From Rhizomucor pusillus (lineage: Eukaryota > Mucoromycota > Mucoromycetes > Mucorales > Lichtheimiaceae), in assembly GCA_900175165.2 (NCBI GenBank), contig FWWN02000533.1, positions 1-64,000 on the forward strand: a stretch of 64,000 nucleotides of DNA, written 5' to 3'. The notes under the pieces are model-generated. The model had not been told where the DNA came from, did not search any database, and worked only from the letters and a program-made list of their open reading frames with translations. Both the position numbers and the translations under genes were made by a program. Positions 1-11,496 of this stretch are shown here, one piece after another (the first letter of the stretch is position 1; each line of letters starts with the position of its first letter).

Positions 1-3000
1 TTTTTGGGGGGGGGGTTCGGAGATTCTGCTTTTTTGCTTCTCATTTTCATTTTCATTTTTGCTTTTTTTTTATTTTGCTCTTTTTTCATTTTACGTTTTA
101 TTTTGCTTTTTTCTTTCGTTTTGCTTTTCGGTTTTTTCTTGCCGATTTCGGTTCACGGATCAGCGTGCGCGGTCAAAAATTACATATGCTTATCAGAATG
201 TCGGATGCAAGTCGAAATGTTGTATGCGATCAAAAATGGTGTATGTAAATGTTGGATGACGATGCAAGGTTTTTTTTCCTTTTTCTTTTCGACAAACCAT
301 GCCAGCATGGCTTTTGGGTTTGTTCAAAATTGTCGCCTTTTCGGTTCATGAATGTCTTGCGCCATCAAACTGTTGATGTGTATAAATGGATGCGCTTGTC
401 AGAAACTTGGTTGAGAATGCTGTATGTGAGCAAAAATATTGTATGATGATGATGAGTATATGCAGACATGCTGTGTATGATGAGCTGAATACGATCGATC
501 GGGCAAAAATTGTGTATGCAAGGATGAATGATGATGATAGCAAAACTTTTGATGCGATGAAAGATGCTGATGTGGACCAAAACTTGTATGCATATGCGAT
601 GAATGAGCGCGTGCTGATCGTTCGGTGTTCGTCAAAAATGTCGATGCAAATCATGAAATCGGATGCACGGACCAGCCGGTGATGGAATGAAGGGTACTCG
701 GTAACGGGCCATTGCTCCTCGACGCTCCATAGAGAAGGGCTTTCAGGAAGCTACAAGATCGGCCCTCGGCAGGGAAGGAGGACCTCGGATCCACCTGTAC
801 CATGGCCCTTGGTGCCCTCTGGGTGGTTTGACATAGAACTGTCAGCCCGAAGGGCCACATCTTGCAGGATAGATGCCACAAGCAGTACAGGCAACACACG
901 TTTGATGCAAAGACTGTGTTGACGCTGGTGTCCCTGTTAAGAGGATAAAGCAGCAGCAGTGCTGGCATGCCTCTGTACAGCGCAGGACTAGATTCTTGCG
1001 CCGTCCTGCTCGCCAAAAGACGACCAGGCACTAAGGACCCGATAAAAAGCGAGAGAGAACGAAGCCCAAGCAAAAGAAAACAAGGACTTATCTGCCGGAA
1101 TAAAAGACAACCATCATCATCATCCGCGTTGTAGTTAAATGAATTGTATACTCCATACCTCAGATCATGACGATATAACTTGTAGGACTAAGGCAACACC
1201 AAGCAAAGTTGAACCAGGGCACATTTGCCGGATAACAGATTGAAAACATGTAGCATAGCTTCTTTCTGAAACCCTGTTCGCTTCCATACCTTCTTACATC
1301 TCGATAGTGTGCATGAGCAGAACAGAGAATGTGCCACCATAGCAGGAAACCAGAGACATGTGTACACGAGAATCAGGTGAAAGTAACAGCAAAAAGCAGT
1401 GGGTAATGCTTCTGTCTGCAGCTTCGAGGACAGCACCGAAGATCACGCTTCAACGCAGAGCTTGTTACCAACAAAAGTGTCCTAAGAGAAAGAACCCTTG
1501 AACTTGCGAGCAATAAAGTAAGGAGGACCAGGGAAAGGAGCCGAGAGCTTGCTGCGACCATACGATCGTATGAGTGTACCAGACCAATCTTCGAATGCAA
1601 TTCGAAATGTGCCTTGGAATCAGAGCCGAAACCTTTGGGACCTAGTCATTCCATGAGTGAAATTTACTTTGGTTAGCTGAATGAATGCAACTGGCGCTCT
1701 GACTGGGTGAACCTGGAACGAAAGAGAGGCAGGTCGAGCAACGCAGTCTGCCAAATAAATTTGTGAGTTTCGGGTTGTGTGCTAAAACTTGGCATTTTTG
1801 TAAACTTACATTTTGTATACACTCTCTGCCTTTGTAGTCTTGCTTTATCCTTTCATTGTATTACTTAGATTGTATTCTGCTGGACCGAGTTGGTTCCCGA
1901 CATTCCTCAGGAGACAGACTAAATATTTAAAGTTGCCGCGCTAATTGCACAGATTTGGTGCATTGATAACCTTATTCCGCTGGTTCAACTAAAGTTACCT
2001 AATGCTTGTGTGCGCTATAATGTATCATTCCTTAATTTCAACCGTTGATAGTCTGCATTTCGGTGTCTGCCTGTGCATTTCCTCCGCGCTGTTGTTTATG
2101 CCGAATGATAGTTTGCACAATGAAATGCTGATCCGCCCGAGCGCGAAATCCAAATAAGGCAAGTTCAATTGGAGACGACAAAGTTCACGACGATGTTTGT
2201 GTTCAAAAACTATGGTAATGATACTCAAATACATCCATCCAGGCTGAAACGTTACAGGATAAAGGAACATGAAACAATTTTGTTCGGTATCTTGCTGAAA
2301 TGTACTTTACATGCAAACCGCTTTTCCCATCCTAATCAGGGTCCCCTTTTCGTGTGACACGCTCAATGTTCTCCCATTGCCTCCTGCGAAAATAGCAAGT
2401 TTATGCAGTTCCTTTTTTGGGGGAAACCTTGCAGAAAACAATTTTCAACGAGGTTTACCACGAAGAGCTTCACTTTCGGTGTTTACATGCTACTGTGTAG
2501 CTTTGATGCGAAATTCCGGTTTCTGCTATTTTTAAGCATTTGGTACGTACTCCTCTCGTATCTGTACGATGACTATGCGCTGAGTTCTTGCTGAGAGCCG
2601 TCGGAAAGGTATAATAAGAGCAGTTTTTGTGGACTCATTTTCACCCGCTTCACAGTGGCAAATGAAGGCGCTTAATCGGCCTGGTGCCACCCCAGGGATG
2701 GTTAAGCTGATGCTGCTTCTTGGTGCTAAAGACCAGTTGCTTACGTCGTAGCAGATTAAGTTTGCTGTGTGGCATGTGTAAAGGACAGAATTTTTAGTCT
2801 CTCTCTTTCCCTCAATCAACTAACTGAACTAGCAAATCGGCAAGTAAGGGAAACTGATGCTGATGATTGCTTCTTTAAACTTTAGCGCCTCAGAGCCCAT
2901 GATTTTTGGAACCTATTCCTCGTAGCCCACAATAACAAACAATGAAAATGTAGTATGGACTCTAGCTAGTCCTCAGCAATGCAGTCTTGCATTTTAGTTG

Positions 3001-3482
3001 TAGCAATTATCTTGCTCATAATCCTGGCTTTGTGTGATCAGTCTAGTCTGCTACAAATAAACGTTGTCTTTCTTCATTCCTCTACTCTTGTCTTTTTTTG
3101 TCTTACAATGCTTTGAACGATTGTTGCTTGCTTAGGCCTCGTTGTGAAAACTACGGGACGCAACGACATTGTACGTAGAGCCTCCCAAACTTCTCTTACT
3201 CGTTTATATACACTTTGTAGAGTTGATGGGCTACTGCTACTCTGATTGGCGCAGCACGCGCAACAACCGTGATCTAACGATTCAACGCGTTGCTGCCTGC
3301 CAGGAGAGGTACGATGCCAACGTCATTGGAAGCTACTCGTAAAAGGGGACTTTGACAACATCATAAACATCAGAGCCGTTCCTGTTCCAGCTAGCTGCTC
3401 TTCTTCTTTCCACATATAAACCGTTGGGGAAGACTCAAATCTTTAACTGTTGCCTCTGCGACGTCTCTTCCTCTCTCCTTTT
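1..3482. other. gene-poor left flank, no supported gene
   Basis: No open frame here shows a recognisable domain, a convincing start context or a plausible splice chain. Positions 1-170 are T-rich with a run of G near the left edge, and 170-660 hold a degenerate short repeat listed separately. A frame on the minus strand at 651-1073 is open for 140 codons but its Cys/Leu/Ser-rich translation looks like chance. On the plus strand about 2593-2748 is open and mildly protein-like, possibly a remnant exon. The rest resembles non-coding or decayed mobile DNA, but I see no terminal repeats or transposase motifs. Confidence 0.5.
170..660. repeat. degenerate short repeat array
   Basis: A word like TCAAAAATTGTGTATGC recurs with substitutions near 172, 231, 325, 366, 400, 429, 502, 540, 577 and 630, often followed by GATGA-type steps. 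Spacing varies from about 30 to 90 bases, so this is not a clean tandem array and not a CRISPR array. It resembles an old, diverged minisatellite. Confidence 0.45.
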
Positions 3483-6369
3483 TTATTCGTATTCTTTGTA
3501 TATTTCCTTTATCAAAAAAGCGGCTACATCGGCATCCTTAGAAACGATGAAAAGGTCTATATCAGCACATCTTTTACTCTCACAGTTTGACTCGTTCGAG
3601 AAGCATACCTTCCAGTATTGTAAATGGGCACTGAACGCACTCCAATATCGATTTTCTAGATCATTGCTCTGCAAGCAATAATCCACGCGGCCTCTAGTGT
3701 TCAACATCCGTAACCTTTTTGCTCCTTCAGAGAACCGGCCATTGTTAGGGCTCGGTGCTGCTACTGGAGGCTGGAGGTACCCGTCGTTGCTCGTCGTCGG
3801 AAAATATCCCTTGGCAGATGCAACGTGCACCGCCGAGTCACTGCTAGATCTTGCATGCCGCGTCGTCATCGTCGTCGTCGTTGTTGTTGTTGTTGGCTGC
3901 TGTGCATCCTTGGAGCCTTGCAGATCCTCGTATATCTGCTGTCTTGATAACCCGAGTCCACGCATGACCAGGTTAGTTGTGAGACCGATTTTGAACGACT
4001 CATACATAGCGCCGGCCTTGTTGGTGATGCGGTTGCCAGTCTTCGTCTTCTCTTTTGCACGTTTCACCAGTTCTTTTATGCTTGGTATAGGTTCTGGATT
4101 CAGAAGCGTGCCGTACTGTCTAGATATCAGCGGTTCGAGCCGGTATGCAATTGGATCAGACTGTTTATGTTTAGAGGAAGAGACAATCAGTGGACCTATC
4201 TTAGCGCAACAGCAGCGTTTGTTCGTGATCACGCACCTTGTGGAATATGTTATACACGTTATTTGCAGCTGGATAGCTGAATGGGGAATTGCGACTTGGG
4301 ATATTTGTGATGGAGCTCGGCATGGTTTTCCGAGAGGCGACTCGTTGTCCTTTGATAAGAAGCATCACACCAGCAGGAGAGCCAAGCTGAAAGAAGTTTT
4401 CTACAGGAAACAGCAGCGTCGAAGGTATGTCAACCGTGGACTTGCCGGCTAACGTAAGGATATCTGCTGCGTCCAGCTTTCTATTAACCGGTTGCATTGA
4501 TAGCATATCAAAGGCAATGAGCGCCTAAAGCGACTCTCACATTAGTACTCAGTATTAAAGGTATGTATAGAACCTACAGCATCGTATCAACTTACTCCTA
4601 ATGAATGTCCAATTATAGATACATGTCCATTGCGTTCCAGAAAGACTGGGTTGCGACTGACATAGCGTAGGTATATCTTGTTGATCAGTCTGCACAGCGC
4701 AGCAATGATCTGATCTCGGTATTTCGGTGTCAGGTAAAGAGGAACTGCAAAGATAGAGGATTTTGTCAGTATTCGGTAAATTAGTCATGAGCTTAGGCGT
4801 AGCTGGCCAACCTACTATCCATAATAACATCTGAAACAGCGGTTCGTATATTTGGCACGCTATCGACTGTGAGTTCATCCAACGTGGGCTGCCCTTCATC
4901 GCCGCCGGGAACCCCAAGATCAGCCTCAGCTTTCTCTTCGGCCTCTTGGCTCGATATCTGGAATTCCACTTCCTGGCGCCAAGGTATCGGAAGCACCTGA
5001 ATGCCGTTGCTTGGTTTCCGTTTAGAATACACGTTGCTGTCCATGGCAATATTAAACACGGTCTTTAATGATTTTCGGAGAGTGTTCACGTCTAACAGCG
5101 AAGCTCCAGATTAGAAGATCCACTCTGTTGGTCCAATTTTGAAACTTCTGCTCGGTTACCTTCAATGAAATTCTGTCCCAGAAGTCTTTGACCAGCGCTG
5201 CAAAGATAGAATACATGAGGAATGACTGTAAATATGTAGCCCTTTGTAAAAACAACATACCCAGGTATAACAAACACCAAATGGTCGATTTCTCGGGTTT
5301 CTTCCGATCGTTCTTCCTCTTCCAAATCTTCAGTGCTCAGCGCGTTCAATTTATCATCCAGAAACTCTTGCTCTCGATCCTCTTCAGCCGGCAGCTTTGG
5401 CGAGCTGGGTACGCTCGACGCTTTTGATTTCTGTTTCCGGATCGCCTTTTTAACTTCTGCGTAACCTCTCAGCAACCGAGTACCTCCAAGGTTATGCTTA
5501 TTTGTCAGCCGCGTAATGATGCTTTTGGCAAGCTTGCTACTTGTGCTGTTGCTACACTGGGTGTAAGCACACGTTTTATATTATCACACATACATGCATC
5601 TAACAAAACTCTACACTTACGATAACAGCCAAGCATTGTATACTCCAGTGTAAGCAACGTATTGTCCCAGGTACGGGCCAAGCAAATTCCATTGCTTTTC
5701 AACGGGTTGGCTTGCCAAAGTCATTTCTAGCTTCTTCTCCTCCACAGTCGCTGCAGACGTATCGACAACAGCATCCTCAGTTTTCGCCATTGGGAACGAT
5801 AATCGCTTTGACCGGGTATTGCCGTCCGGTAACGATAAGAAATTCAAGTCGAGATTCGGCAGAGGAGCCATGTAGGGTTTATATTTACTAGATGTAACAT
5901 ATATAGTACCAAGAACGTTATCTCTATATGCGGCGTGGGCTTACTCACTGATATCCTGCTTCCACCTGCTGCGCCAAAACTTCCTCGCACGGCACCCACT
6001 TTGAACTGTCGACTTGCATGAACCACGTTGCTCTGCGCACCGGATATGCAGGCCCGTCCCAGTATATAGGTGTCATTATACGGTACGCGACTTTAACGTC
6101 ATACAAATGATCCTCGCTGACAGATACGGCTGCCGAGACATCGTTGCTCTAAAAAGTCATGCGTGTCTGAGGTGGATGGTGCATATCTGCCACTACTACA
6201 AACTAACCTCATATGCTCTTTCCAGCGCCGCCGAGTCAGCTTCTGAAAAGGGTGTCCAAATTGCAGACGGTTTTGTCTTGATGCTCAATGTTGGGCTTCG
6301 CGTCGCTCGCACAGTGTTCGTTGCTATGGCTGCAGCCGGGTACTCGATCGGGTTGTTGCTTGCATAAAA
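3483..6369 (-). CDS. DDHD-domain phospholipase (intracellular PA-PLA1 family)
   Basis: Phospholipase A1-type enzyme predicted to act on phosphatidic acid or related lipids at organelle membranes, as known for animal DDHD1/2 and yeast Yor022c. In order the exons give: a FYAS-type N-terminal motif; LYDV with PIYWDGP and RRATWF; WVPCEE; DHLVFVIPG; GQRLLGQNF; LPIPWRQEVEF; the lipase elbow GHSLG; YPAANNVYNIFHKSDPIAYRLEP; and a C-terminal DDHD block with RVDY, SAH and KDAD. About nine exons are needed; for example introns lie at 6149-6207 and 3537-3608. The true start is unresolved: the frame at about 6369 has no Met, and a possible leader exon lies near 6422-6616, whose translation includes QYLPW, similar to the segment preceding FYA in yeast. 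Family assignment is firm; the 5' end is not. Confidence 0.88.
3537..3608 (-). other. 72-nt in-frame intron inside the DDHD block
   Basis: On the minus strand the donor is AAG|GTATGC and the acceptor CTAAG|GATGCC. The intron is a multiple of three and contains no stop, so reading through adds 24 residues between the conserved His (SAHLQYW) and the last Asp (KDAD). Removing it restores the normal family spacing. Confidence 0.75.
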
Positions 6370-6802
6370 CCTTTATATTCATGTTATTTTGATATATATA
6401 TATATAGTTGGCGCTCCGGGCTTAGGATCGTTGCAGTACAATTCGGTGCTCGACTTTACCATCGAGGAATGACAAGCGGAGCGGACGGTTCCGCCATGGC
6501 AGGTACTGGACAACTGGAAAAGTGCGGAAAGTAAGCTGGTCTTCAGCAGTCAGGCTTATGCATCCACCAAGAACGGGAAAAGCCCGAAATTTTTGCCCTC
6601 CTTTTTTCTGTTTCAATGCTCAGCAGGACATGTTGCAAAGCAATACGAAATCCTGGGGAAGCATGTAGAAGATTATTGCTGTAGACTATAGACTATAGTT
6701 TTATGGGTAAACAAAATATATATTTTACATACGTAGTTGTTATTACTAGTTACTACCTAGATCGTGTACAGAAGGGAAAGAAAGCACATAAAGTAAAAAA
6801 CT
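6370..6802. other. intergenic, possible leader exon of the phospholipase
   Basis: This stretch separates the stop of the SPFH gene (6803) from the supported part of the phospholipase, so it should hold the latter's promoter and probably its first exon. An (AT)n tract lies at about 6392-6406. A minus-strand frame from 6616 to 6422 begins with a basic, serine-poor stretch and contains QYLPW, a reasonable candidate for a mitochondrial-type leader, but I could not find a donor/acceptor pair that keeps frame. Confidence 0.3.
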
Positions 6803-8090
6803 TCACTGGGTCAGTGTTTGATAACCAGCAATCTGGGCAGGCGTGAACTGCATGCCCTGCTGGTGACCATGCTTGTTCTCAGCATCCGATGGCATGAAGA
6901 TAACTCGAGTGTTTGGTGCCTTAGCCAATTGATTCATTGTCTCCAGGTACCGGATTTGCATGGCGGCAGGCGTGCTCAGGATATCAGCAGCTTCGCGCAT
7001 CAGCTTGGCCGAGTTGACTTCGGCGCGTGCGCTGATGACTTTGGCGTTACCCATACGTTTTGCTTGCGCCGCGGCTGACAAGCTTTCTTGCAGCTCTTGA
7101 GAAAAGTTGAGGTCCTTGATAAGTATCGACTCAATCTACAGTAATCATAAGATTCACATGCTTTAGTCTGTGGATGTGGCGTCAGGTCATCTAAGAAAAA
7201 AGAAGCTTACTCGAACACCCCACTGCTTAGCAACCGGTCGTGTAACGTCCTGAATCTCTTTAGCGATCGCTTCCCGATTTTCGATACAATCTTGGAGCAC
7301 TTTGGCGCCCAAAATATGACGCAGCGTAGTTTGAGTTCTACATATGTATCGAATGATGGTTAAAACAAAGGTAAACATGATATAATAGGAACTATCTCAC
7401 CTTTCGACCAAGGCGCGTCTGACGTTGCTCACATTGAATTCGGCGCGGAAGGGATTCTCAATGTGCCAGTACAGCACACTGTCGATGCGTACATTGACGT
7501 TATCCTTGGTCATAATGACCTGACGCGGAATTTCGACGATTTGCATTTTGACATCGACGCGATGGACTGATTCAGTCAGAGGATTCACCTGACAAACACA
7601 GTTAGGTTACTTTATTTCTTGTACAACATGCCAGCAGTTCAACAAATGCACGTCGTGCTTACCTTGACCAACCCAGGATTCACAGACTTGTAAAATTGTC
7701 CAAACCGAGTTACTAGGCCTACGTAGCCTGAATCGACTTGTTTGTACGGGTTCGGGCAGCAGACGCAGCATGGAATCTGTAAGTATCAATTCACGCCATA
7801 TATTAATCCACCGCTGTGGATATATGCTGCAAACGTCATCATCATCACTTGCCATTCCAAGACCACCTGCAATAGATCCAAGGCAGTTCATCATGGTACC
7901 GTACCATCCCTGCATGTTACAATGTTATTTTGCTTGCCCGGTTCCCCTACTACGATTGAGCGACATTTACGTGATCAATCATGGTCATGTTAGTCTCGAA
8001 AGCAAAGTCCGGTTGCGGCGCTTGGCGATACGTCTGGCCATGTTTGCCACGTTCATAGGATTGCTGCATACGTTGTTCGCTTTGCTCCAT
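6803..8090 (-). CDS. SPFH/stomatin-like protein (copy A)
   Basis: Membrane scaffold protein of the stomatin/prohibitin superfamily, expected to oligomerise in lipid microdomains. The spliced product reads: a Gln/Arg-rich N-terminus; WYGTMMNCLG; a Cys-rich palmitoylation-like stretch IPCCVCCPNPYK; GLVTRFGQFYK; NPLTESVHRVDVKMQIVEIP; TKDNVNVRIDSVLYWHI; LRHILG; LQDCIENREAIAKEIQ; WGVRVESI; LQESLSAAAQAKR; AEVNSAKLMREAADIL; and PAAMQIRYLETM. This is the full SPFH core plus the coiled region and conserved tail. Start chosen at the ATG ending at 8090. One intron (7777-7852) has a GC donor. It is divergently transcribed from copy B with 221 bases between start codons. The short hydrophobic Cys-rich hairpin suggests peripheral insertion rather than a full membrane span. 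Confidence 0.9.
7777..7852 (-). other. GC-AG intron in SPFH copy A
   Basis: Donor reads GGAATG|GCAAGTGATG and acceptor TTACAG|ATTCCATGC on the minus strand. Only the GC donor keeps the frame that gives IPCCVCCPNPYK, which aligns residue for residue with copy B. Using the GT three bases downstream of the GC breaks the frame. Confidence 0.75.
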
Positions 8091-8311
8091 AAGGTTGCGT
8101 GCGGGAAGAAGAGTAAAAGGAAAAGAAGTGAAGAAAGTAGCTTGAGTGTGTGAGCACAAAGGAAAATTTTATGCAAACGGTGCTGAGCAAATCAGGTGCT
8201 GAGCAAAAATCCCACCACAGCAATGTCGTAGTGAGAAAAAAGCTTATTAGATCACTCTTGTTTTCTCGCCTGTTTCTTTTTCTTCTTCTTCCTTGCTTTG
8301 CTTTTCTTCCC
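8091..8311. promoter_or_regulatory. shared divergent promoter of the two SPFH genes
   Basis: The 221 bases between the two start codons are the only upstream space for both genes. They contain pyrimidine-rich runs (CTTTTTC/TCTTCTTCTT) directly before the copy B ATG. I see no clear TATA box or known operator. Co-regulation is an inference from the geometry. Confidence 0.5.
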
Positions 8312-9681
8312 ATGAATAACAAAACAGCACCGTACGAACAACAACAAGATCCCTCATCTTCTTCCTCTTACAGCAACGCAAAGTTCCCGCCTTACAAGGA
8401 CCACGATGAGGAGGATATTGACGATGTTGCTGATTACGGCATCAAGCCTGAAGACGTGCAAGTCTCTTACGCACGCGACTTTGGACTGGATGATATTCCA
8501 CATGTAAGAAAAAGAAATGACTCAGTTTATATACGTAACAGCAAGGTGACCGAACTTTGTATTCTAGGGCTGCTACGGCAGCATGATGAATGCATTGGGA
8601 GAAATCATTGGATTCTGTGGATCGGTGTGTGAAGAAGAGAAGTGAAAAAAGGATACATATTCATGTTTTTCAGTATCACTCACATGCACGCTTGCTTAGT
8701 TCCCGTGTATTCCATGCTGTCCAAACCCTTACAAGCGTGTGCGACAAGGCAAGTTACATTGAACTCGCGGCAATTCCAAATTAATGCTCACTTCCCCGTG
8801 CCAGGCACTGTGGGTCTCGTCTCGAGATTCGGCAAGTTTTACAAGTTTGTTGATCCCGGTCTGGTAAAGATCAATCCTGTCACCGAAAGCTTGAAGCCGA
8901 TGGATATGACGATCCAAATTACGGAAATACCCAAGCAAGAAGTCATGACCAAGGTAAAAAAAGGGGTCGGCATATCTCGTATGTACGCATCGCTGATAAC
9001 AATCCGCATTGTTGAAGGATAATGTCAGTATTGCCATCGAATCTGTCTTGTATTGGCACGTTGTGTCACCATTTGAAGCAGAATACGGTGTCAACAATGT
9101 ACTGCACGCGTTGATTGAAAGGTAAACAATCATTGACAAGCTACTACTCTCAGCTGAACACTAAATATAAAATACAGGGCGCGTACGACGCTGAGAAACG
9201 TATGTGGCCACCACTCGCTGCAAGACTTGATTGAAAACCGCGACGCTATCTCCCGCGAGATACAGGAGCACATTGATCCAGTCGCCACAAAGTGGGGCGT
9301 CAAGGCAAGTGATGAAAGATAACGAGGAAAGATAGGATGGGGGAAGGAGAACTAACTAACCATTTACGCACTTAGATTGAAGCCACGCTTGTCAAGGACA
9401 TTGATATTTCGCAACAGTTGCAAGAATCGCTTTCATCTGCAGCTCAAGCGAAACGTTTGGGAGAGTCGCGCGTGATAGCCTCGGAAGCTGAAGTCGACGC
9501 TGCCAAACTCATGCGCGAGGCGGCCGATATTCTTAGTACGCCTGCTGCCATGCAGATTAGATACCTTGAAACCCTCTCGTCAATGAGCCGCTCGCAGGGT
9601 GGAAAGACTATTTTTATGCCGTTGCCTGCATCCGGCGGCCCGTCTTCCTTGGGTGTCTCTCAACAACAACTTGACAAGTAA
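8312..9681 (+). CDS. SPFH/stomatin-like protein (copy B)
   Basis: Paralogue of copy A. The first exon encodes an acidic, Ser/Gln-rich N-terminus with DDVADYG and FGLDDIPH. Then follow CYGSMMNALGEIIGFCGS, the Cys-rich FPCIPCCPNPYKRV, GLVSRFGKFYKFVDPGLV, MDMTIQITEIPKQEV, IAIESVLYWHVVSPFEA, TTLRNVCGHHSLQDLIENR, WGVKIEATL, LQESLSSAAQAKRLGE, AKLMREAADIL and PAAMQIRYLETL. The C-terminal tail is Gly/Ser/Gln-rich and unlike that of copy A. The ATG at 8312 follows in-frame upstream codons that lack any other ATG. A GC-AG intron at about 8749-8804 has no counterpart in copy A. Likely role as for copy A: membrane microdomain scaffold, possibly hetero-oligomerising with it. Confidence 0.9.
8749..8804 (+). 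other. GC-AG intron in SPFH copy B
   Basis: Donor CGACAAG|GCAAGT, acceptor GTGCCAG|GCACTG. Splicing gives VRQGTVGLVSRFGK, matching copy A's VDSGYVGLVTRFGQ with no gap. Copy A has uninterrupted coding at this point. No GT alternative preserves the frame. Confidence 0.8.
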
Positions 9682-9840
9682 TGTCTCCCGCTCTTTCTCT
9701 CCTTCTCCAGTCTTCCTTCCTTTCTTTCTTTCATACGTTTATACATATATTCTCGTAATATAATGATTAAACATTCTTTTTTCTGTCAGCTATGTATTTG
9801 CTTTTGCCTCACTGTCCATCGTCATCAAAAGTGGGAGCAT

Positions 9841-11010
9841 TCAGTTCTCAGACTTGACCGTTGTTGCTTGCGAAGAAGCGGGCGGTGGTGGCGGTGGATG
9901 ATGCTGCTGGTGCTTGCTGAGTGTTTCGTTTGATGAAGATGACGATGACGTCGTTGTGGAAGATGAGGCTGATGCTGCCTTGCTATTCCTAGAAGCAGCT
10001 AGTGCATGATCTGCAGGCGATGTGGTCGGATGTAAGAGACGAGAGGTATCGTTAATGCGTCCTACGCTGGTGTCAATAGGCGGCAAAATCGGCTTGGCAG
10101 AGCGTGGAGACGGGGATGAGGCCGACGGTAAGGATTCCTGCCGAATCTGCGAAGTCTTTACATGGTTATTGTTGTTGTTGCTGGTACGCACTCGTTTCCC
10201 GTCCGAGCTGCGTTGTATTTTCGCCTTGAGTGCTTCCATAACCATATCGTGAGACAAATTATCATGGCCATTATTGGATACAGATGCTCGGTTCCGTTTC
10301 CGAGAGTGCTCTTCGCTGGGTGAAATCGGCGTCGCTGGTTGTTGCTGCTGTTGCTGCTGAGGAGGGGGATGTAAAAGATGGTTACGACTTGACGAAGGTG
10401 GACATAGCGGATGGGCAGAGTGAGGGTATGGTACAACAGGTGACGGTGGTCGCTGCTGCTCGTTATCTCCCGTTATGCGGGCGAGAACTTGTTGCTGAAC
10501 CGGTGCCAGGCCGTAGTAAGGGGTATCTGAAGGATGTCCAGTCGCTGAGTACGGTACACCCGTCATCGGCGGTGCAAGCGCCAGCTTGTCATAATACCGA
10601 GTCGTAGCCCTGCTGTGTTCCCGGATAACTTGAAGATCAAGTTCACGCAGCTGTATCCTTGCTTGTTCCACCTTGAGTGTATCCTCGGCCGTGCGCCTCT
10701 ATACATATCCAAGCACACAATTTAAATATATACCATTTTCACACTGAAAATAAACCCAATTTACTTTGTCTTCTTCGGCCTTGGCCATCAAGATGTGTCG
10801 AAGCAGGTCGGGATCATCTCGGTAGCGTTCAAGAATCTGCTTCACTGTTATGTCTGGCTCGTCTTCTTTGGTGGCTGGGGACGTGGGTACCGGCCACTGG
10901 AAGGCAGAGTTGGGTCTGCTTTGCGAGGGAGGCGACAAGGAGCGTCGAACATGGCTACTGTTCGCCATGGGTGCTAAGCTCCACAAGCAGTGTGGGTGGG
11001 TGTCGATCAT
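9841..11010 (-). CDS. conserved coiled-coil protein of unknown function
   Basis: Two exons, 10765-11010 and 9841-10698, joined across a 66-nt intron (donor GACAAA|GTAAAT, acceptor ATAG|AGGCGC). Residues about 40-110 of the product carry ITVKQILERYRDDPDLLRHI, then AKAEEDKRR and EQARIQLRELDLQVIREHSR, a charged amphipathic helix that looks like a coiled coil. The rest is low complexity: Pro/Gln/Ser-rich, several KR-rich patches (SRKRNRA, GKRVRTS) that could be nuclear localisation signals, and a Ser/Thr-rich C-terminus. Start may be 11010 or the internal ATG at 10968, which gives a simpler N-terminus. It looks like a nuclear regulatory protein, but I do not recognise a DNA-binding domain. Confidence 0.75.
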
Positions 11011-11496
11011 TCATGGCAAACAAATAAAGTAATATATTTATAGCGGAGTTCCAGATCCACGCGAGCTGCCGTCGTCGTTTCCCTCCCATCTCTTTCTTTT
11101 ATGGCATAAAATATAAGGCCATTGCAGAACAAGAAAGAATGTAGATGGCAAGAGGACGAAATCCAAAAGAATGTATGAAAGAATTTGGATATTATCACTC
11201 TATGTCTAATGTCAATATGTTTTCATACGTAGCACGGCCGCCTACGCATATTTTTAGCTTTTTTTTTTTTACAGTGTTTTCTCCGGCGGGCTGCTGTGAT
11301 AGATACAACAACTCTCTCTTTCGCAATCGCTTGCACATGCTGATAGATTTGAAAACCATATGTACTTTTCTTTCTTCTTTCCCCATCCTCTTTGCCCAAT
11401 CGTCGCTTGTATACAATCCATGGGAATAGAAGAAAAAACAGAATTCGGCAACAGGGAAGGTTTCCAAAAATAGTATTTGATCCTCTGGCTTGTACA

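Noticed and set aside
170..660. CRISPR-like array
   Set aside because: Repeats are degenerate, spacing irregular, and the genome is eukaryotic.
651..1073. 140-codon minus-strand frame
   Set aside because: No start context, no domain, composition like random sequence; possible mobile-element relic but not supportable.
3697..4452. 251-codon plus-strand open frame
   Set aside because: It lies antisense to the phospholipase exons, whose conserved motifs explain the sequence; the poly-Val run is the reverse of a poly-Thr stretch.
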